DNA from: Halobellus clavatus
GTDB lineage: Archaea; Halobacteriota; Halobacteria; Halobacteriales; Haloferacaceae
Length of the DNA stretch: 64,000 nucleotides
Assembly: GCF_900107195.1 (NCBI RefSeq)
Contig: NZ_FNPB01000004.1
Span: 1-64,000, forward strand
Direction of reading: 5' to 3'
Part shown: in pieces, positions 60,815 to 64,000 of the stretch
Numbering within the stretch: the stretch's first letter is position 1
Layout: the number at the start of each line of letters is the position of its first letter
The notes under the pieces: generated by a model
Database searches by the model: none
Seen by the model: the letters and a program-made list of their open reading frames with translations, nothing else
What the model was told of the DNA's origin: nothing
Translations under genes and position numbers: made by a program

Positions 60815-61384
60815 TTAATCGAGACTGCCCAGGAAACCACCACCGCCGTCGCCTTCCTTGCTGGCGCGTTCGGTGGTCTGTTCGTCGTCACTCCGGTCGG
60901 AGTCGGGCGATTCGTCGGTGTTCTCCGCATCGGCTTCGTCCTCGGTTTCCGCCGAAGGCGTCTCGGCGTAACAGGTGATCCCGACGGTCTCGCCGCCGCG
61001 ATCGGTCTCGACGGACCACATCTGCCCGCAGCCCAGGAGCGTTCGCCAGTCGTCGCCGGTCCGCTGCGAGACGGACACGAGGATCTCGTCGGTTTCGGCG
61101 TCGCGGCCGGCGTACTCGATGCGGAGAAGTTCCCCGTACACTTTCAGTCCGGAGGGTGTGTCGAGCCGGACCGGGGTCGCGTCGGTTTCGCCACTCGGAC
61201 CCTCGACGACGACTTCGACGACCGGGGCGTCCTCGTCGGGGGTGGTGTACGTGACTTCGAGCGAGTTACCGGCGAGTTCGACGTCGGTGAGGTCGACGAA
61301 CGAGGCCGACCGTCCCGTCACATCCGCGATCCGCTGCCGGAGCGGTTCGAGCGGCAGTCGGACGGTGTCGGAGCCTTCGGGCAT
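60815..61384 (-). CDS. Hypothetical protein
   Basis: A 189-residue protein. The first 130 residues are a mixed alpha/beta domain (VRLPLEPLRQRIADVTG, LEVTYTTPDEDAPVVEVVVEG, GELLRIEYAGRDAETDEIL), followed by an acidic tail with GGGGFLGSLD at the end. No family recognised. Possibly a haloarchaeal conserved protein. Confidence 0.6.
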   Translation of the reverse strand: MPEGSDTVRLPLEPLRQRIADVTGRSASFVDLTDVELAGNSLEVTYTTPDEDAPVVEVVVEGPSGETDATPVRLDTPSGLKVYGELLRIEYAGRDAETDEILVSVSQRTGDDWRTLLGCGQMWSVETDRGGETVGITCYAETPSAETEDEADAENTDESPDSDRSDDEQTTERASKEGDGGGGFLGSLD

Positions 61385-61492
61385 CTCTTCACGGTCCTAC
61401 AGCGGGCAGACGTATGACTCCACCGACGTCAAGTTGTCCGTTCGGGATCCACGCTGCTGCGATACCGATTCCACCCTGGACTCCCGGCCGGA

Positions 61493-62629
61493 TCACCACC
61501 CCGTTTCCTCGATTTCCTTCAGCCCGTCCAGGAGCCGATCGACGTCTTCGACGGTGTTGTAGACGTGCAGCGACGCGCGAATCGCCCCCTCGGGGTCCGG
61601 GAGCGAGCGGATCACCACGTCGTACTCTTCGGTGAGCCGTTCGACGGTCGCCTCCGGATCGTCGACGCTCACCGTCACGAGTCCGGATTCGGGGTCACGC
61701 GGGCTAATCAGTCGCCCGGTCGGAACGCCCTCGACGAGCCGGTTCGCCAGGTCGTCGATGTGCGATTCGATCGTCCCCATCCCGATCTCTTCGAGGAAGT
61801 CGATCGCGGCCGAGAGGGCGGCGTACGGGGCGGGGCTCGTGGTGCCGACCTCGAAGCGGGGCGCTCCCGCTTTGAGCTCGTAGTCGTCGGGGCCGGCCTC
61901 TTCGACCCCGCGGTAGCCTACCTGTCCGGGGTGGAGGTCCCCCGCGACGTCACCGTTGACGTAGAGGAATCCTGCGCCCCAGAGCCCCATCATCCACTTG
62001 TGGCTCGCCATCGCGACGGCGTCGGCGTTCCACTCGCTCACGTCGAGCGCCGTCTGGCCGGGGACCTGGACGGCGTCGACGAGGACCCGCGCACCGGCGT
62101 CGTGAGCGTCCGCAACCAACTCCGCGACCGGCAGGTGCGTCCCGAAGTTCCACGTGAGCGCGCTGAGGCAGACCAGTTTCGCGTCCTCGATCGCCTCGCG
62201 GTACGCCTCGCGGTCGATTCGCCCCTCACTCGTCGGGACGACGCGGACCTCGCCGCCGTAGCGCTTCAGGCGCTGCCAGGGGAGGACGCCCGCGGGGTGT
62301 TCCAGATCCGTCCGGACGACCGCGTCGCCCGGCTCCCAGTTGATCGCCGAGGCGATGCGGTTGATCCCGTCGGTCGTGCTCTGCGTGAGCGCAATCTCCG
62401 TCTCGTCAGCCCCGACGAACGACGCGACGTCGGCGCGGGTCTGCTCGTACCGGTCGAAGGCGTAGGGGTACGGACCGGGATCGCCCGCCGCGTCCCACTC
62501 GTGGGCTTCCAGCGTCTGCTGAGCGGCTTCGACGACAGGACGCGGACTCGGCCCGCTCGCACCCGTATTCATGTACCGCACGTCGTCGAAAGCCGGCACG
62601 GCGTCTCGAACGTCGGCTGGCGTCGTCAT
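61493..62629 (-). CDS. Class V aminotransferase / cysteine desulfurase-like
   Basis: A 378-residue PLP enzyme with the lysine in MASHKWMMGLWGAGF, the VDAVQVPGQ strand with the PLP-binding Asp, and the IALTQSTTDGINRIA helix. Family: aminotransferase class V (SufS/CsdA-like and isopenicillin epimerase-like). No conserved catalytic Cys in the usual loop can be seen, so it may not be a desulfurase. Start is the ATG at 62629; a GTG just before it is possible. Confidence 0.85.
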   Translation of the reverse strand: MTTPADVRDAVPAFDDVRYMNTGASGPSPRPVVEAAQQTLEAHEWDAAGDPGPYPYAFDRYEQTRADVASFVGADETEIALTQSTTDGINRIASAINWEPGDAVVRTDLEHPAGVLPWQRLKRYGGEVRVVPTSEGRIDREAYREAIEDAKLVCLSALTWNFGTHLPVAELVADAHDAGARVLVDAVQVPGQTALDVSEWNADAVAMASHKWMMGLWGAGFLYVNGDVAGDLHPGQVGYRGVEEAGPDDYELKAGAPRFEVGTTSPAPYAALSAAIDFLEEIGMGTIESHIDDLANRLVEGVPTGRLISPRDPESGLVTVSVDDPEATVERLTEEYDVVIRSLPDPEGAIRASLHVYNTVEDVDRLLDGLKEIEETGW

Positions 62630-62766
62630 CACTCTCCCATCGCTCCGTCGTCACTTAGTCTCTGCCGACGCGGCGGCGCCCCTACGGGAAGCGCTGGCGT
62701 GTGTCCCGGTATCGCGTCTCGCATCGAGCGAGGCGCTTATATCCGCAGAACGCGCGAGTACTATGC

Positions 62767-63753
62767 GTGTTCGTCGGACACGGGATGCTGGCGTTCGCCC
62801 TCGCGGCGCTGTTCGCCGAGTGGCGAGGCTGGCCGGCGCGCCGCGCGCTCGTCTTCGGCGTCGTCGCCGGCGCGTTCGCGACGCTGCCCGACGTCGACGT
62901 CGCGTACGCGCTGTTCGCCATCGACGGGATGACGGTCGTCAGGGCCGCCGATCCCGACGCGTTCTGGAGCGCAGCGAACCGCGTCCACCGGTCGATCACT
63001 CACTCCGCGGTGATCGCGGCTCTCGCAGCCCCGGCGTTCGGACTGGTGACGACGCGGACCGCGGACGCTCGCCGTCTGTGGGTCTCCCGCGCTGTCGGCG
63101 TCCTGGCGCTCGCGGGACTGCTCGGCGTCGCCGTCGCCGTGAGCGGCACGCTCGGCGGGATCGTGATGAGCGCGTTCGTGCTCGGCGGCGTCGTGCTCGC
63201 GGCCGCCGTCCGTCGATCGACGCAACTCTCGGCGCGAGCCCTGGCCGTCGCGGCCCTGATCGGGCTGTTCACGCACCCGTGGGGCGACCTCTTCACTGGG
63301 GAGCCGCCGGCCCTGCTGTACCCGTTTTCAGTCCCCGTCTTCGACGGCCGACTCGGACTCGCGGCGGACCCGACGCTGCATCTCCTCGGGGCGTTTGCCG
63401 TCGAACTCGCCACCATCTGGTTCGCGGTCTTCGTCTTCGCTCACCTGACCGGCCGCTCGATCGGGACGCTGTCCGATCCGAGCGTGACGCTCGGTGCGGC
63501 CTACGGCGCGGCACCACTGCTGTTGATTCCCCCGACGCTCGACGTCTCGTATCACTTCGTGTTCTCGATACTGGCGGTGGGCCTGGGCTGCGCCGTGTTC
63601 TCGTGGCTCCGGTCGGCGTCCCGACCTCGCTTCGGGCTACCGCGGCCGACCCAGCGACCCGACCGCTCTGCCGCGCTCTCGTTCGTGACGGTCGGACTCG
63701 CGGGCATCACGGTCGCACTCGCCGGGTACACGGCCGTGTATCTGGTGCTCTGA
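62767..63753 (+). CDS. Membrane-bound metal-dependent hydrolase (YdjM-like)
   Basis: A 328-residue membrane protein from a GTG start (FVGHGMLAFALAALFAEW). Conserved parts: ATLPDVDVAYAL, HRSITHSAV and GLFTHPWGDLFTG, which hold the metal-binding His and Asp. The same pattern is seen in the LexA-induced YdjM family. GTG starts at 62701 would add 22 residues that do not look like the family. Confidence 0.78.
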   Translation: MFVGHGMLAFALAALFAEWRGWPARRALVFGVVAGAFATLPDVDVAYALFAIDGMTVVRAADPDAFWSAANRVHRSITHSAVIAALAAPAFGLVTTRTADARRLWVSRAVGVLALAGLLGVAVAVSGTLGGIVMSAFVLGGVVLAAAVRRSTQLSARALAVAALIGLFTHPWGDLFTGEPPALLYPFSVPVFDGRLGLAADPTLHLLGAFAVELATIWFAVFVFAHLTGRSIGTLSDPSVTLGAAYGAAPLLLIPPTLDVSYHFVFSILAVGLGCAVFSWLRSASRPRFGLPRPTQRPDRSAALSFVTVGLAGITVALAGYTAVYLVL

Positions 63754-64000
63754 TACCGTTGTCACCCTCCCGGCGTCGATCGCTCTCCTCACGGGGGTGA
63801 CGACGCTGTCGCTCAGTACCTGAGTGCCGAAAAATGTCCACCAGACGACGCTCCGACGTTCACTCGTGTACCCCTACCCGCGCGCCCGCCGGAACGACGT
63901 CCGCTTACCGTACGGGACTTGTTTCGCGAATTCGGTAAAAGTCTTGTGTAACCGTGTAGGCTACCCCACCCTACTCGCTCACGGCTTCGCCGTTCGCTTT
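63754..64000. other. Window end, no gene identified
   Basis: Last 247 bases after the hydrolase gene. No clear ORF, repeat or RNA is seen. Confidence 0.5.

Noticed and set aside
1..64000. tRNA, rRNA or CRISPR arrays
   Set aside because: I looked through the gaps for T-loop-like GGTTCGAATCC patterns, and for regular direct repeats with spacers, and found none that hold up; a tRNAscan/CRISPR search would be decisive.

Overview
The window is a stretch of a haloarchaeal chromosome or large replicon (class Halobacteria). The evidence is GC-rich DNA with strongly acidic, Asp/Glu-rich predicted proteins, twin-arginine signals on most secreted proteins, a halocyanin, a Bat-type helix-turn-helix regulator, archaeal-type signal peptidase, F420-type enzymes and tightly packed, often 4-bp overlapping genes. 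The genus cannot be fixed from sequence reading alone. No rRNA, tRNA, CRISPR array or intact transposase was seen.

Layout. (1) 1-21.3 kb is mostly housekeeping and transport: the end of an iron-dependent alcohol dehydrogenase, an IclR regulator, an ABC-2 exporter, a pair of half-size EamA transporters, an OsmC-domain protein, a HEAT-repeat protein, the full proline pathway proC-proB-proA, a PAS histidine kinase, MsrA, two MFS carriers, and a three-gene operon of Mer-like F420 reductase, DUF447 protein and beta-RFAP synthase-like kinase, which points to a pterin C1 carrier. (2) About 22-39.7 kb is a denitrification island: quinol-type nitric oxide reductase, a two-domain multicopper oxidase, copper nitrite reductase, halocyanin, two paralogous winged-helix regulators, a Bat-type regulator, DUF2249 proteins, cupins, a radical SAM/SPASM enzyme with a protein ending in a CGCGG motif (candidate modified peptide), an NnrS-like multi-heme-type membrane protein and a Rieske protein. 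A TetR-MATE pair sits inside it, ended by an 81-bp palindromic MITE-like insertion. A 12-bp palindrome, CGAA-N4-TTCG, occurs eleven times in this island (ten perfect, one with one mismatch), before nearly every promoter, and at seven starts the gap to the start codon is exactly 38 bp. Two island genes (a cupin and the Rieske protein) carry single-base frameshifts.

(3) 39.8-44.8 kb holds hydantoinase/oxoprolinase subunits HyuA-HyuB, an aldo/keto reductase and a YjbQ-family protein. (4) 45.4-56.6 kb is a secretion/cell-surface cluster: a repetitive, probably beta-helical secreted protein, three small secreted proteins with SipW/TasA-like signal regions (two of them noticeably AT-richer than the rest of the window), a membrane-anchored winged-helix regulator, a stand-alone receiver protein, an archaeal/SipW-like signal peptidase with a C-terminal extension, a DUF5305-like membrane protein, a coiled-coil zinc protein and a RecA/KaiC-like protein without a P-loop. 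(5) 56.8-63.8 kb has nucleotide-sugar epimerases, a dolichol-phosphate-type glycosyltransferase, a tiny zinc-ribbon protein, a class V aminotransferase and a membrane-bound metal-dependent hydrolase.

The parts most worth attention are the operator-defined nitrite/nitric-oxide regulon with its radical SAM/CGCGG pair, and the signal peptidase-linked surface-fibre cluster.
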